Part shown: one piece after another, positions 8,716 through 18,452 of the stretch | Position numbering within the stretch: position 1 is the stretch's first letter | How the letters are laid out: every line of letters starts with the position of its first letter | Origin: Zetaproteobacteria bacterium CG_4_9_14_3_um_filter_49_83 | Lineage (GTDB): Bacteria; Pseudomonadota; Zetaproteobacteria; Mariprofundales; Mariprofundaceae | Length of the DNA stretch: 64,000 bases | Direction: 5' to 3' | NCBI GenBank assembly: GCA_002791545.1 | Contig: PFXG01000079.1 | Location: 1-64,000 of the forward strand | Translations under genes and position numbers: made by a program | Notes under the pieces: generated by a model | Database searches by the model: none | Told to the model about the DNA's origin: nothing | Seen by the model: only the letters and a program-made list of their open reading frames with translations

Positions 8716-11700
8716 AGGCGGGAGCTCCTGTTTTGCCAGCGCTCAAGCTTATGCTCAAGCAGTGAGTAAGCCGCAGGCACAACGGCCAGCGTTAATAGTG
8801 TGGAAGAAATCATGCCGCCAATGACGGCTACAGACATCGGAACAGTCATTTCACTGCCAGAGCCGAGGCCCAGCGCTGTCGGCAGCATGGCGAAAATAAT
8901 AGTCAGTGATGTCATCAGCACCGGACGCATACGCGTCGGGCAGGCTTTTTTCAGCGCTTCATCAATGCCCATGCCTTCGGTGCGGTACTGATTGGTCAGA
9001 TCAACCAGCAGGATCGAGTTTTTCGCCACCAATCCAACCAGCAGCACCAGGCCGATCATGGAGAAGATATTCAGCGTCTGATTCGTGATAACGAGCATGC
9101 CAATGGCCCCGGCAATGGCCATCGGTTGCGCCAGAATCAGCACCCACGGTTGGGCAAAGGAGTTGAACTGGCTGGCCTGAACCATGAAAACCAGCAGTAG
9201 CGCCACGGCAAAGGCGAACAGCATGTTGCGGGCTGTTTTGGCAAATTCAGCCGCCTGTCCGGTGTAAATAATCCGGTAACCGGGAGGCAGAATATCATTG
9301 CCAATAGCATTGACGGATTCGATAGCTGCACCAAGTGGAATCGATGGCGCAGAGAAAAAGAGTCCGGCATAACGTAGATCCATTTTAGCAATGGTGGCGG
9401 GGCCCAGCTTTTGCTGCCAGCTGGCGATGGTATCCAGCCGCACCTTTTCTCCGGCAGCGGTCATCAGATAAATCCGGCTCAGATCCTGCGCATGTTTGAG
9501 CATGCCCTGCTCGGCCTGCATGCGGATATCGTAGCGGCGACCATCACCGGGTTGGTCATTGAATTTGGCGACATTCATACCGCTCACCAGCACGCCGGCA
9601 CTTTGCGCCACATCGATGGCTGACAGGCCAAGCTGACTGGCCCGGTCACGGTCCACCTGCAAAGCCAGTTGCGGCAGATCCAGTTGCAAATCGAGATCCA
9701 GCGAACCGATGCCGGGCAGATCCAGAAGTCTGTCGCGCATGATGTTCGAAACTCTGGCAACTTCGTGCAGATCGGGGCCGGTGATGGAGAATTGCAAAGG
9801 CTCCCCACGCTGGCCGCCGACAATTGGAATTTTGACAGCAAAGGCCTGAATGCCGGGAATCTGATCCAGTTTCTTCTGGATGCTCGGGAGAATCTCCCAT
9901 TGCCTGCGCACACGCTCGGTTTTCGGGGTTAACCGTACATAGCTGATCCCCTGATTGACCTGCCCCAGCGCTCCCAGTCCGACCGTTGTGAAATTGCTGG
10001 TGATATCCGGGTCACTGGTCAGCACCTTTTCGATGTCGCTGACTTTGGCTTGTGTCTCCTCAATCGATGCGCCCAGCGGTAATTTGAAAATGATCATGAA
10101 GCGGCCTTCGTCCTCTTCCGGCACGAAGCCTTTGCCGATGACGCCGAATAACATTGTGCTGGCAAGGAAAATGCCGATGGCAATGGCCAGTACAAGCCAA
10201 CGGAAACGTAACACACCATTGAGAAAATGCCGATACGCTCGATCAAGCGCGTCAAACAGGCGACCAAAGAAACGGTATAATGCGCCATGCTTTGGTTCTT
10301 CCTGCATATAGCGGGAAGCAAGCATGGGTACCAGCGTCAGCGATACCAGCAGCGAGGCCATGACGCCAAAAGTCACCGTCACCGCAAAAGCGTTGAAGAA
10401 ACGGCCGATCATGCCGTCCATAAAGATCACCGGCGCAAAAATGGAGATCAGCGTCAAACTGGCGGCAATCACGGCAAAGGTAACTTGCCGGCTGCCATTG
10501 AGAGCGGCGGTGCGCGCATCTGCTGCCAGGCCTTCCTCGCGATGACGGAAGATATTTTCAAGAACTACAATGGCATCGTCGACAACCACGCCGATCAGCA
10601 GCAATAAGGCCAGTAAACTCATCAGGTTCAGTGTGAAACCGAAGAAGTAGGCCACCGCAATCGAGGCCAGCATGGAGACAGGAATCGCTGTCGACACAAT
10701 CAGGGTGGCGCGCAGATTGCGTAAAAATGCCAGCACAATCAGTGTCGCCAGTAACACCGACTCAATTAAGTGGTCTTTAAGTCCATCTACAATGCCTTGC
10801 ACAATATCGGCATCATTGGTGGCGATATGAATTTGCATGCCGGGGGGTAATTGGGGGATGATTTCCTCATTCAGGCGCCGTTTGGCTTCCGTGGCAATGG
10901 CAACGACATTGGCGCCGGTGACTTTGATGATGCCGAGTCCAACTGTCGGCTGGCCGTTAAAACGGGCGAACTGACGGAAATCTGCCAAACCGTCTTCGAT
11001 ACGGGCGATGTCCTTTAAATGTATTGTTGCACCTTGCTGACTGCGCACGGCCAGATTGGCCAGTTCATCCACGTTGTGAAATTCCATGTCGAGTTTCATC
11101 ATGTATTCGCGCTGTGAGTCGCTTAAAAAACCACCGGGAAACTGAACGTGCTCGCGCTGCATCGCAGCCATGATATGTGGAATACCAATGCCGAAACCTT
11201 GCATGCGATCCAGATCGAGCCAGATACGGATGGTGCGCTGGCGCTCACCGCCAATCTGCACTTCACCGACGCCACTGATGTTTTCCAGCCGCTTTTTGAT
11301 GACGTTGCGGGCATACTGGTTGAGCTGTTGCAGTGTGCGCTCACCGGTCAGCGTCAGCCACATGATCGGGGCCGCGCCAATTTCTACTTTGCCGACAATC
11401 GGCGGATCCACATTGTCCGGCAGGTCGCGCAGAACCTGATTCACCTTGGCCTGTACTTCGTTGAAGGCGACATTAACATCTTTAGCCAGCTCAAACTGCA
11501 CTGTCACCACCGACACGCCGGGCGATGAGTAGGAAATCACATGTTCAATGCCCGGAACGCTGTTGACCTTTTCCTCAATGATGGAAGTGATCGAAGCATC
11601 GACGATTTCAGGGTCGGCACCGGGCAGAATCGTGGTGACCGAAATCATCGGAAAATCCACCGTTGGAAAACGATCCACGCCAATGCGCTGGTAGCTGATC

Positions 11701-11777
11701 AGGCCGAACAGCACCAGCAGTCCGGACAGCATCCACGCCAGCACGTGGCGGTTGATGGATAATTCGGGCAGTGACAT
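8712..11777 (-). CDS. RND-family multidrug efflux permease
   Basis: An inner membrane proton-driven pump of the hydrophobe/amphiphile exporter branch (AcrB/MexB-like), 1021 residues. Twelve transmembrane segments and two large periplasmic loops are visible. TM4 contains GVVVDDAIVVLENIFR, with the two Asp of the proton relay. FMDGMIGRFFNAFAVTV and a C-terminal SMAVIGGMISST-like repeat also fit. It starts at an ATG overlapping the adaptor stop by one base (TGATG). The near-Walker sequences seen in ABC proteins are absent, as expected. Confidence 0.95.
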   Translation of the reverse strand: MSLPELSINRHVLAWMLSGLLVLFGLISYQRIGVDRFPTVDFPMISVTTILPGADPEIVDASITSIIEEKVNSVPGIEHVISYSSPGVSVVTVQFELAKDVNVAFNEVQAKVNQVLRDLPDNVDPPIVGKVEIGAAPIMWLTLTGERTLQQLNQYARNVIKKRLENISGVGEVQIGGERQRTIRIWLDLDRMQGFGIGIPHIMAAMQREHVQFPGGFLSDSQREYMMKLDMEFHNVDELANLAVRSQQGATIHLKDIARIEDGLADFRQFARFNGQPTVGLGIIKVTGANVVAIATEAKRRLNEEIIPQLPPGMQIHIATNDADIVQGIVDGLKDHLIESVLLATLIVLAFLRNLRATLIVSTAIPVSMLASIAVAYFFGFTLNLMSLLALLLLIGVVVDDAIVVLENIFRHREEGLAADARTAALNGSRQVTFAVIAASLTLISIFAPVIFMDGMIGRFFNAFAVTVTFGVMASLLVSLTLVPMLASRYMQEEPKHGALYRFFGRLFDALDRAYRHFLNGVLRFRWLVLAIAIGIFLASTMLFGVIGKGFVPEEDEGRFMIIFKLPLGASIEETQAKVSDIEKVLTSDPDITSNFTTVGLGALGQVNQGISYVRLTPKTERVRRQWEILPSIQKKLDQIPGIQAFAVKIPIVGGQRGEPLQFSITGPDLHEVARVSNIMRDRLLDLPGIGSLDLDLQLDLPQLALQVDRDRASQLGLSAIDVAQSAGVLVSGMNVAKFNDQPGDGRRYDIRMQAEQGMLKHAQDLSRIYLMTAAGEKVRLDTIASWQQKLGPATIAKMDLRYAGLFFSAPSIPLGAAIESVNAIGNDILPPGYRIIYTGQAAEFAKTARNMLFAFAVALLLVFMVQASQFNSFAQPWVLILAQPMAIAGAIGMLVITNQTLNIFSMIGLVLLVGLVAKNSILLVDLTNQYRTEGMGIDEALKKACPTRMRPVLMTSLTIIFAMLPTALGLGSGSEMTVPMSVAVIGGMISSTLLTLAVVPAAYSLLEHKLERWQNRSSRL

Positions 11778-12883
11778 CAGTTTTGATCCAGCGGCCTGGC
11801 TTGCGGCGAAACGATTTCAACCACTGCGCCGTCACTTAAATAAGCCGCACCATCGAGCGCCAGAGTTTCGTCACCGCGCAGACCTGCCGTGATTTCGATC
11901 CGCGCATTCAGGTGGCTGCCGGTGGTAACGGTGATTTCACGCGCTTTTCCCAGTTCAATGGCATAAACAACGTGACCGGCTGGACGCAAAACAACGGCCG
12001 AAGTGGGCACAAGCAGCGCCTGTGCATGGGTTTCAACTTCAACACGGGCGCGCACGCTGCTTCCGGCATGCAGGCGGGTGGAAATCTTGGCCGGTAAATC
12101 TGCACGGGCGAGAAAGGCTCCGGATTGACTGGAAACAGCGGGCAGTACTTCGCTGATGCGGGTGACAATCGGCTGCGCCAGTCCGGGTATGGTTAAGGTG
12201 ACTTTCTGTTGTGGTCGGATCATGCCCAGCAGAGTTTCAGGAAAGGGCAGGCTGGCTTGCATCTGTCCGCTTATGGCAATGCTGAGCAGTGGTTTGCCAA
12301 CACCGATGAAGTCACCGGCAGCAACAAAGCGCTGCTGAACTCTGCCATCCAGCGGCGCACTGATGCGTGAACGGGACAGGTTGGTGTTGGCCAGCTCCAC
12401 CGTTGATTGCGCAGATTCTATGGATTTACTCAGAACTGCGAGTTCGGCGATGGCGGCATCGAGCTGTGTTTGCGATATAAATTGCTGCGGCCGCAATTCG
12501 CGGTAGCGGCTGACCAGCTTTTTCTGCGCGGCATACATCGCCTGTAAACGGCCGATATTGGAAGTGGCAGATACGAGTGCATTCTGAGTGTCGGTATCAT
12601 CCAGTTGCACCAGTAACTGGTCTTTGGAGACGATATCACCGACATCGACATTGACGCTTACGATGCGCCCGGGAATCTCTGCCGAGAGGGTCGTAAATTG
12701 GGGGTTTTCCAATTTTCCGAGGGTGCTTTGATAGATGTGCACATCCGCTCGGGATGGCATCGTGGTAGTGATGCGGATTTTGCGTACGGTCACTTCTGCA
12801 TTGTTGGTGCTGTTATCTGAACAGGCAGAAAGCATTGCGATAGCAGCGATCAGGACAAGTCGGGTGAATGTGTTCGGCTTCAT
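11777..12883 (-). CDS. RND efflux adaptor (membrane fusion) lipoprotein
   Basis: A periplasmic adaptor joining the RND permease to TolC. A lipoprotein signal ends in AMLSAC. Lipoyl half-motifs are SAEIPGRIVSVNVDVGDIVSKDQLLVQ-like (about residues 64-95) and RISAPLDGRVQQRFVAAGDFIG (about 175-195), with an alpha hairpin between. 368 residues, normal for the AcrA/MexA family. The 4-bp overlap with the TetR gene upstream and one-base overlap with the pump downstream show a polycistron. Identification is firm; substrate range is unknown. Confidence 0.93.
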   Translation of the reverse strand: MKPNTFTRLVLIAAIAMLSACSDNSTNNAEVTVRKIRITTTMPSRADVHIYQSTLGKLENPQFTTLSAEIPGRIVSVNVDVGDIVSKDQLLVQLDDTDTQNALVSATSNIGRLQAMYAAQKKLVSRYRELRPQQFISQTQLDAAIAELAVLSKSIESAQSTVELANTNLSRSRISAPLDGRVQQRFVAAGDFIGVGKPLLSIAISGQMQASLPFPETLLGMIRPQQKVTLTIPGLAQPIVTRISEVLPAVSSQSGAFLARADLPAKISTRLHAGSSVRARVEVETHAQALLVPTSAVVLRPAGHVVYAIELGKAREITVTTGSHLNARIEITAGLRGDETLALDGAAYLSDGAVVEIVSPQARPLDQN

Positions 12884-13533
12884 GCGATTGTTTTCTCCGA
12901 TGGTGCTGGGGTTTGAATACCTTCGAGCAACATGCGGAAGGTTTGTCGGGATGCGTGTTCGATGTCAGAAAATGGGGTGTCCGGTAAGTGATGGAGAACC
13001 GGCCAGAGTAAAAACAGCATGATGTTGATGCTGACGATGGCATGTGCCTGAATGCCTGCATCCATGTCCGGGCGAATTTGCCCATGCGACTGAGCACGCG
13101 TGATAAGGTTTTTCAGGCGCAAAAAATGTTCGCCGAACACGTCATCCACCAATTGCTTGGCCTGAGATTCGTTGCCCATCGTCAGTTCGCGAAGAATAAG
13201 CCGTACAACGGATGCATGCGCCTGAATCTCCGATAAATCCCGCTGCCGATAATCGCCAAGCTGTTTCAGCGCATCGCCCTGTGCATCGGAGGAGAGTGAT
13301 TGCAAGAGTCGCATCGTGCCCTCGCAAGCACGGCGCACAACACTGATGTAAAGCTCCTGCTTGTTGGCGAAATGATGAAAAACCGTGGCTTTGGAGATGC
13401 CGGACTTATTGGCGACTTGCTGAATGGAGACACCATTAAAACCATGTTCGGCAAACAGGCTTTCCGCCGCATCAAGAATCCGTTCGCTACCCGGATTAAT
13501 CTCCGACGATGGTGGAGAGGTTGTCTGATTCAT
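12880..13533 (-). CDS. TetR-family transcriptional regulator
   Basis: A likely repressor of its own efflux operon. The N-terminal helix-turn-helix runs from SERILDAAESLFAEHGFNG through the recognition helix KSGISKATVFHHFANKQELY (about residues 17-62). The C-terminal ligand domain is all-helical. I start at ATG 13533, with AGGAG 6 nt upstream, rather than the in-frame ATG at 13548. It is the first gene of the run through the RND pump, and the candidate operator lies about 28 nt upstream of its start. Confidence 0.93.
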   Translation of the reverse strand: MNQTTSPPSSEINPGSERILDAAESLFAEHGFNGVSIQQVANKSGISKATVFHHFANKQELYISVVRRACEGTMRLLQSLSSDAQGDALKQLGDYRQRDLSEIQAHASVVRLILRELTMGNESQAKQLVDDVFGEHFLRLKNLITRAQSHGQIRPDMDAGIQAHAIVSINIMLFLLWPVLHHLPDTPFSDIEHASRQTFRMLLEGIQTPAPSEKTIA

Positions 13534-13560
13534 AAGACGCTCCTGCATGAGAATAGATGG

Positions 13561-13576
13561 CCGACCGATCGGTTGG
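13561..13576. promoter_or_regulatory. candidate TetR operator
   Basis: A palindrome CCGACCGATCGGTTGG with a perfect 10-bp core (ACCGATCGGT), one mismatch pair in the outer arms. It is located just upstream of the TetR-family gene. Paired ACC and GGT steps are common in TetR-type operators. The regulatory assignment is inference from position and symmetry. Confidence 0.55.
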
Positions 13577-14103
13577 TAGGGTCTGCGTACAAGGCGATGT
13601 TGTCAATGCTGATGTTTCAATGCGGTGAATTCAGCCTTATCCTGAAGGTGGTTGATATTATGGCCTTCCCCTGAATCGGAAATGCAGCATGAAAGACTCG
13701 GCCAGGTTTGTCGGTTTGGATGTTCATCATCAGTAAATTGCTGTTGCGGATGAATGCAGGGCATAAATCGGCGGCAGGGGCTGGATCGCCGTATCTTCAT
13801 CTGCATACATTGCAAACCGGCCAAACGGGAGCACAGCGATGAATGAGCACTTTTCTGCTTTGTCCGGCTGAGTTTTACCCCCTTTTGGTTGTGTGAAATC
13901 CATACAATCAATAAGATATGGGATTGCGGTTAAGGGAGTACACTTGAATGATGCGACCTGCACGCCATGCGGCCGGGCTGGAAAGTGAGAAGGGTGGCCG
14001 CAACGGCTTATTAATTCTTTTAAAGTTGGTAGACTTCTGAAACATGCGCCGATGTTTTCTTTGGAAGGCCGACATCGTAAGCAAGTTGTATTCAGGGGGC
14101 GCT
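13577..14103. other. intergenic region without a supported gene
   Basis: About 530 nt between the divergent TetR operon and the di-iron protein gene. I see only short open frames without ribosome sites, for example a 30-codon frame beginning at 13948. It presumably holds both promoters, but I could not assign -35/-10 boxes with confidence. Confidence 0.5.
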
Positions 14104-14877
14104 ATGCAAAGCAAAATAATGCTGGATGAAATTCAGGCGGATATGCAGACGCCAACACTTCTGCATGAGAAGGATGGGCATGCGATTTACTGGTTGGGTA
14201 TTACTGAAGAATCAGTTTTTCGCTGCAATGTATATCTGATTGTTGATGGTGATGAAGCCATTCTTGTCGATCCGGGTTCGCGTAATCACTTTGAACAGGT
14301 CAGAGCGCGTGTTTCTCAGATTATTTGCCCTGAGAAAATTACAGGCATGATCCTTTGTCATCAGGATCCCGACGTGGCTGCGTCCATGGTTGACTGGTTG
14401 CAGCTTTGTCCGGCCAGCACTGTATTTACCTCGCCGCGTGCCCAGGTGCTGTTGCCTTATTTCGGCGTGAAGGATTATGCCTGGCATGATATTGAGGACG
14501 AGCCTGTTTATTGTTTTGCTTCGGGTCGGAAAATACGTTTCGTAACTGCGCCTTTTTTGCATTCACCTGCTGCCTTTACCACCTACGATGAAAGCTCAAG
14601 CTTTCTTTTTTCCGGCGATATTTGGGCGGCTCTGATGACTTCATGGCAATTAACGGTCAGTGAATTTTCTGGTCATTGTGCGCAGATGGATATCTTTCAT
14701 ATGGATTATATGGCCTCCAATATTGCAGCTCGGGGGTTTGTTGCCAAGCTCGATGCTCTGGTTATTGATGCGATTCTGCCTCAGCACGGTTCAATTATTC
14801 CTGCACAATTTGTTTCACCGGCTCTGGAATATCTTCGTGCGCTGCAATGTGGTACCGACATTGCTTACCCTGCTTGA
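14104..14877 (+). CDS. MBL-fold oxygen-binding di-iron (ODP-type) protein
   Basis: A metallo-beta-lactamase-fold protein of about 257 residues resembling the non-redox di-iron ODP family. Instead of the hydrolase HxHxDH it has CHQDPDVAAS (about residue 83), with downstream ligand candidates in the PFLHSPAAFTTYD and FLFSGDIWAAL segments and a later ILPQHGSII. Known ODPs bind O2 at a di-iron centre and act as sensors next to signalling proteins. The start is ATG 14104, with AGGGGG 4 nt upstream; the longer frame from 14044 is not supported. The kinase gene begins 2 nt after the stop, so the two are probably one signalling module. Confidence 0.83.
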   Translation: MQSKIMLDEIQADMQTPTLLHEKDGHAIYWLGITEESVFRCNVYLIVDGDEAILVDPGSRNHFEQVRARVSQIICPEKITGMILCHQDPDVAASMVDWLQLCPASTVFTSPRAQVLLPYFGVKDYAWHDIEDEPVYCFASGRKIRFVTAPFLHSPAAFTTYDESSSFLFSGDIWAALMTSWQLTVSEFSGHCAQMDIFHMDYMASNIAARGFVAKLDALVIDAILPQHGSIIPAQFVSPALEYLRALQCGTDIAYPA

Positions 14878-14879
14878 GT

Positions 14880-16955
14880 ATGATGAATTCCGGCCGGAAC
14901 GAAGAACAGAATCGTCGGATTCAGGCGCTTGAACAGCAAGTTCGCTTGCTTGAAGAAGCGCTCAAGCAGTCTTCCCGTATTCGCGATCAGTGGCATGAAG
15001 CCAATCGTCAGCTGACGGCATCAAGGCAGGCGCTGAAAAACAGTGAAACCCTGCACCGGCAGGTCACAAACAGTTCTTTTGATGCCATTCTTATAGTTGA
15101 TGATGATGACGGTACTATTTGTACGGCTAATCCTGCTGCAGTACGCATCTTCGGATATCCTGCACAGGCGTGGGAGGGGATGAATATCGCTATCCTGATT
15201 CCGCAAGGCTTAGAGTTGAAACGTAGTCACCTGTATCAAAATGCCTCGCCCAGAGAAGATTTAGGTACTATTTTTCAGCAGGTTGAAACCGAAGCCTTGC
15301 ATAACGACGGTCACGCATTTCCAATCGAGTTGACGCTTTCAGTGCTGGATACGAGTCCGCCAAGGCTGATGGCGACAGTTCGTGACATCAGTGAACGAAA
15401 ACGATTTGTTGATGAGTTGGAAAATCGTGTGCAGGAGCGTACCTCAAGTCTGAAGAAGCTGAGCGAAGCCGTGGAGCAGGCTCCCGAAGCTATTCTCATC
15501 ACCGATTGTTTTGGTACGATCGAGTATGTAAATAAGACGTTCACAAAATTCACCGGTTATGAAGCAAATGAAGTCATTGGCAGGAATCCCCGGATACTTA
15601 AAAGTGGCCAGCAGGATGTGCAATTTTATGCCAGAATGTGGGAAACCATCACCAGTGGACAGCATTGGCAATCGCGGGTGGTTGAGCGGCGAAAAAACGG
15701 AACATTTTATCCGGCGTTGTTGTCTATCTCACCGATCATGGATAACGAAAAAAATATCACCCATTTTGTCGGATATCATCAGGATATGACCGATCTGCAG
15801 ATTCTGGAAGAGCAATTCCATCAGGCTCAGAAAATGGAAGCTGTTGGGGCTATGGTAGGCGGCATTGCGCATGAGTTTAACAATATGCTGGCTGGCATTA
15901 CCGGTAATCTCTATCTGGCAAAATTTCAGGACGATCTAAGTCAGGAAACGACTGATTTTATGAATAATATCGAGAGCCTTTCCTTTAATGCGGCTGAGAT
16001 GATTCAGCAATTGTTGGCCTTTTCGCGTAAAGGTTCGGTTGCGCGGAGAACGATTCCTCTTGCGGTATTCTGTAAGGAAACATTGAAACTTCAGGCTATC
16101 AGTTTGCCCGAAAGTATCACGCTGCGTAGCGCCATTGCGCACGATGAGATGGCGGTGAAAGGTGACCCCATACTTCTTCAGCAGGCATTGATTAACCTGA
16201 TCAATAATGCTCGCGACGCCGTGAGCGGGGTTGATGATCCGGAAATATTTGTCGAGATCACGCCTTATACGGCCGAAAAATCTTTTTTTGAAAGGCACTC
16301 GGAATTGTCGGTCAGACATTTTGCCAGAATTTCTATCACGGATAACGGTTGCGGTGTTACGCCGGAGCAGCTTGAACACATTTTTGAGCCATTTTATACC
16401 ACCAAAGAAGTCGGCAAAGGTACCGGTTTGGGTTTATCCATGGTGTATGGTGCTGTCAGGAGTCACGGGGGGGCGATTGAAGTTGCGCCGGTTGAACCGC
16501 ATGGGGCTTGTTTCCATCTGTATCTGCCACTGATGGAAGAGGGTGATCACGACGTTTTGCCGGTTAAAGCGGATAAAATTATGCGAGGATGCGGAGAAAC
16601 CATCATGCTGGTGGATGATGATGAATCTGTATTAAGTACTGTGCAGAGTATTCTTGAAACGCTGGGCTATATCGTTATCACGGCATGCGATGGGCAGGAG
16701 GCTGTGGATTTCTTTGAGCAGCATGATGATGAAGTGCATTTGGTGTTACTTGATTTGATGATGCCCCGCCTTGGGGGTGTCGATGCTGCCCAGCTAATCA
16801 AACAACGCCGGCCGAATATCCGCATTTTGTTTGCCACGGGTTATGATTTGAACAAAACCCTGAATATGGACATTGAGGAATCCGGAGCGCTGGTTTTGAA
16901 TAAGCCGTTCAAGATTACAACGTTAAGCCAGTTTATTCGCAGAAGTCTGGCATAG
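14880..16955 (+). CDS. PAS-PAS hybrid sensor histidine kinase/receiver
   Basis: A soluble hybrid kinase of 691 residues with no transmembrane segments. Order: N-terminal coiled coil (about 10-55), PAS 1 (about 58-175), a linker coil, PAS 2 (about 190-310), HisKA with the phospho-acceptor in GGIAHEFNN (His331), HATPase with INLINNARDAV and FEPFYTTKEVGKGTGLGL (about 435-550), and a C-terminal receiver with DDDES and acceptor Asp625 in LLDLMMPRLGG. I use ATG 14880 because the earlier frame would run deep into the upstream gene. Coupled by position to the ODP protein, which may supply the O2 signal. No output regulator is encoded nearby. Confidence 0.92.
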   Translation: MMNSGRNEEQNRRIQALEQQVRLLEEALKQSSRIRDQWHEANRQLTASRQALKNSETLHRQVTNSSFDAILIVDDDDGTICTANPAAVRIFGYPAQAWEGMNIAILIPQGLELKRSHLYQNASPREDLGTIFQQVETEALHNDGHAFPIELTLSVLDTSPPRLMATVRDISERKRFVDELENRVQERTSSLKKLSEAVEQAPEAILITDCFGTIEYVNKTFTKFTGYEANEVIGRNPRILKSGQQDVQFYARMWETITSGQHWQSRVVERRKNGTFYPALLSISPIMDNEKNITHFVGYHQDMTDLQILEEQFHQAQKMEAVGAMVGGIAHEFNNMLAGITGNLYLAKFQDDLSQETTDFMNNIESLSFNAAEMIQQLLAFSRKGSVARRTIPLAVFCKETLKLQAISLPESITLRSAIAHDEMAVKGDPILLQQALINLINNARDAVSGVDDPEIFVEITPYTAEKSFFERHSELSVRHFARISITDNGCGVTPEQLEHIFEPFYTTKEVGKGTGLGLSMVYGAVRSHGGAIEVAPVEPHGACFHLYLPLMEEGDHDVLPVKADKIMRGCGETIMLVDDDESVLSTVQSILETLGYIVITACDGQEAVDFFEQHDDEVHLVLLDLMMPRLGGVDAAQLIKQRRPNIRILFATGYDLNKTLNMDIEESGALVLNKPFKITTLSQFIRRSLA

Positions 16956-17067
16956 CCGGATGATTGTTAACGACGGATGTTTATCCGGCGTCATGGCTAA
17001 AAATGCTTTCAGGGCATCATGCCTGCCGGAGCGCTGGATAGCTGGGACGAATCAAGGGGAGAGTGAG

Positions 17068-17352
17068 ATGGGAGAAGTTAAAGTTGTGCGTCAGGCTACA
17101 CGCCAGTGGTTGGATGAAACGGGCGTGTGGGACTGGTCAGTGCAGGAAAAGGATATTTCTGCCTTACCCTGTTTTTTCGATGTTGATGCATCCTTTTATC
17201 TTTTAGGTGGCGAGCTTTTGATCACGGCCAGTGGTGAAGATGAGGTGCATCTGCATGCCGGAGATTTTATCACCCTGCCGCAAGGGGTAGCCTGTTACTG
17301 TGAGGTTCTGGCGCCACTTCGAGTGCACCATTCAGGCGCAGCTCTGGCGTAA
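17068..17352 (+). CDS. cupin-domain protein
   Basis: A 94-residue single-domain cupin: WDWSVQEKDISALPCFFDVD, a beta-barrel with GGELLITASGEDEVHLHAGDFITLPQG (the second cupin motif) and a short C-terminal strand. It resembles the DUF861-type small cupins. GGGGAG lies upstream of ATG 17068, which I prefer over the longer frame from 16960. Metal ligands of classical cupins are only partly present (HLH), so catalysis is doubtful. It follows the kinase after about 110 nt. Role unknown. Confidence 0.78.
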   Translation: MGEVKVVRQATRQWLDETGVWDWSVQEKDISALPCFFDVDASFYLLGGELLITASGEDEVHLHAGDFITLPQGVACYCEVLAPLRVHHSGAALA

Positions 17353-17600
17353 GTTGTTGCCTGTGCCATGACAGGCTGCTGAGTATTGCCCGGCAGATCG
17401 CACGTGTGTGATCTGTTTATTCATGGGATTAACCCAAAAAAATCAAAAAAAGTGAATTTTTTTTTGCGCCTATCATCAATATGAATGATGACAGGACATT
17501 TGCTCGCGTCATTCTGTAGCGCAGGGAGGAATATTTGTTCCGACCCGAAAGGCGACAGGGATTACAACTCCTGCGTCAACATAAATGATGGAGGTGTTAT

Positions 17601-18438
17601 ATGCGTTATTTTTTTACTTCTTCCGGCGTTGCTGCTCATGCTGCTTCCTGCCCAAACAATCCAGGCGGAAATATCTAATGCCAAAGGTATCTCGTTCAGA
17701 GGTAATGCCAGTATTCTGGCAAAGCCGGATATTGCCTACTTCTTTTTGAAAGTGGATGCGAGCGGTGTTGATTATCAGTCATCCAATGACAATGCGAAGA
17801 CGCGCCTTGATGATTTGCGCGATGTGGTCACAACTGTACTGGGGAAAACCCCGGAATTTACAGTCTATAAGGTGTCAAGCAGCCCAAAGGCTCCCTCATA
17901 TGATGAGGAATATGATCAGAAGGAGTATCTCGTAGGTCTGGCTAAGGCGATTAAGGGTGAAGAAATCGCGCCTAAGGAAGATGCCAAAGAAAGCAAACCT
18001 AAAGAAATTGAAACCTCTACCTATATATTCTTTTCTCTGGATACATTTACAAAAGAGATTGTTTTGACATTGCGAAGTAAGCTGGCAGAGAAAAAGTTGG
18101 CTTTTGACGATAGTGATCCATTGGCCATGTTTGATTTTGGTTATGTTCGACCTGGCCAGAGCGTCATTCTCTTCGGTCTGGCAGACCCAAGTATCCATCT
18201 GAAAGCCCTGGCCAAACAAGCGCATGATAAAGCGCGTGCCAATGCCGAAGTCATCGCTTTAGCCTCGAATACCAAAATCGGCAAGTTGATTGGCATTGCC
18301 GGGTGCGGTGGCGGTATGGAGGGTTCAGTAGAAGCGCCGGATCAGGAATTGATCGGCAGAGAGTTGGGCCCTTTAACCAATGATCCGGAGCGGCTTTCAA
18401 TTAGCTTCTCCAAAACTTTTGAGTTCCAGATTAAGTAG
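17601..18438 (+). CDS. SIMPL-domain (DUF541) periplasmic protein, frameshift in signal peptide
   Basis: The mature part is a SIMPL/DUF541 protein: GNASILAKPDIAYFFLKVDA, central charged linker, and a C-terminal half ending FSKTFEFQIK. The best start is ATG 17601, with GGAGG at 17590-17594 six nt upstream. It opens MRYF and then runs out of frame: removing one T from the T7 tract at 17609-17615 joins it to LLLPALLLMLLPAQTIQA, a textbook signal peptide, and then to the long frame. As written, the long frame has no conventional start near the signal peptide. Either a single-base sequencing error, a real mutation, or slippage at the tract. Domain call is good; status of expression unresolved. Confidence 0.75.
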
Positions 18439-18452
18439 ACATTTGTGGAGGC

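Noticed and set aside
13603-13963. Two minus-strand frames in the TetR-ODP gap
   Set aside because: No ribosome sites, no recognisable protein features; atypical composition for a gene here.
17440-17472. A-run followed by T-run resembling a terminator
   Set aside because: The only possible stem is A:T pairs without a GC core, so an intrinsic terminator is not supported.
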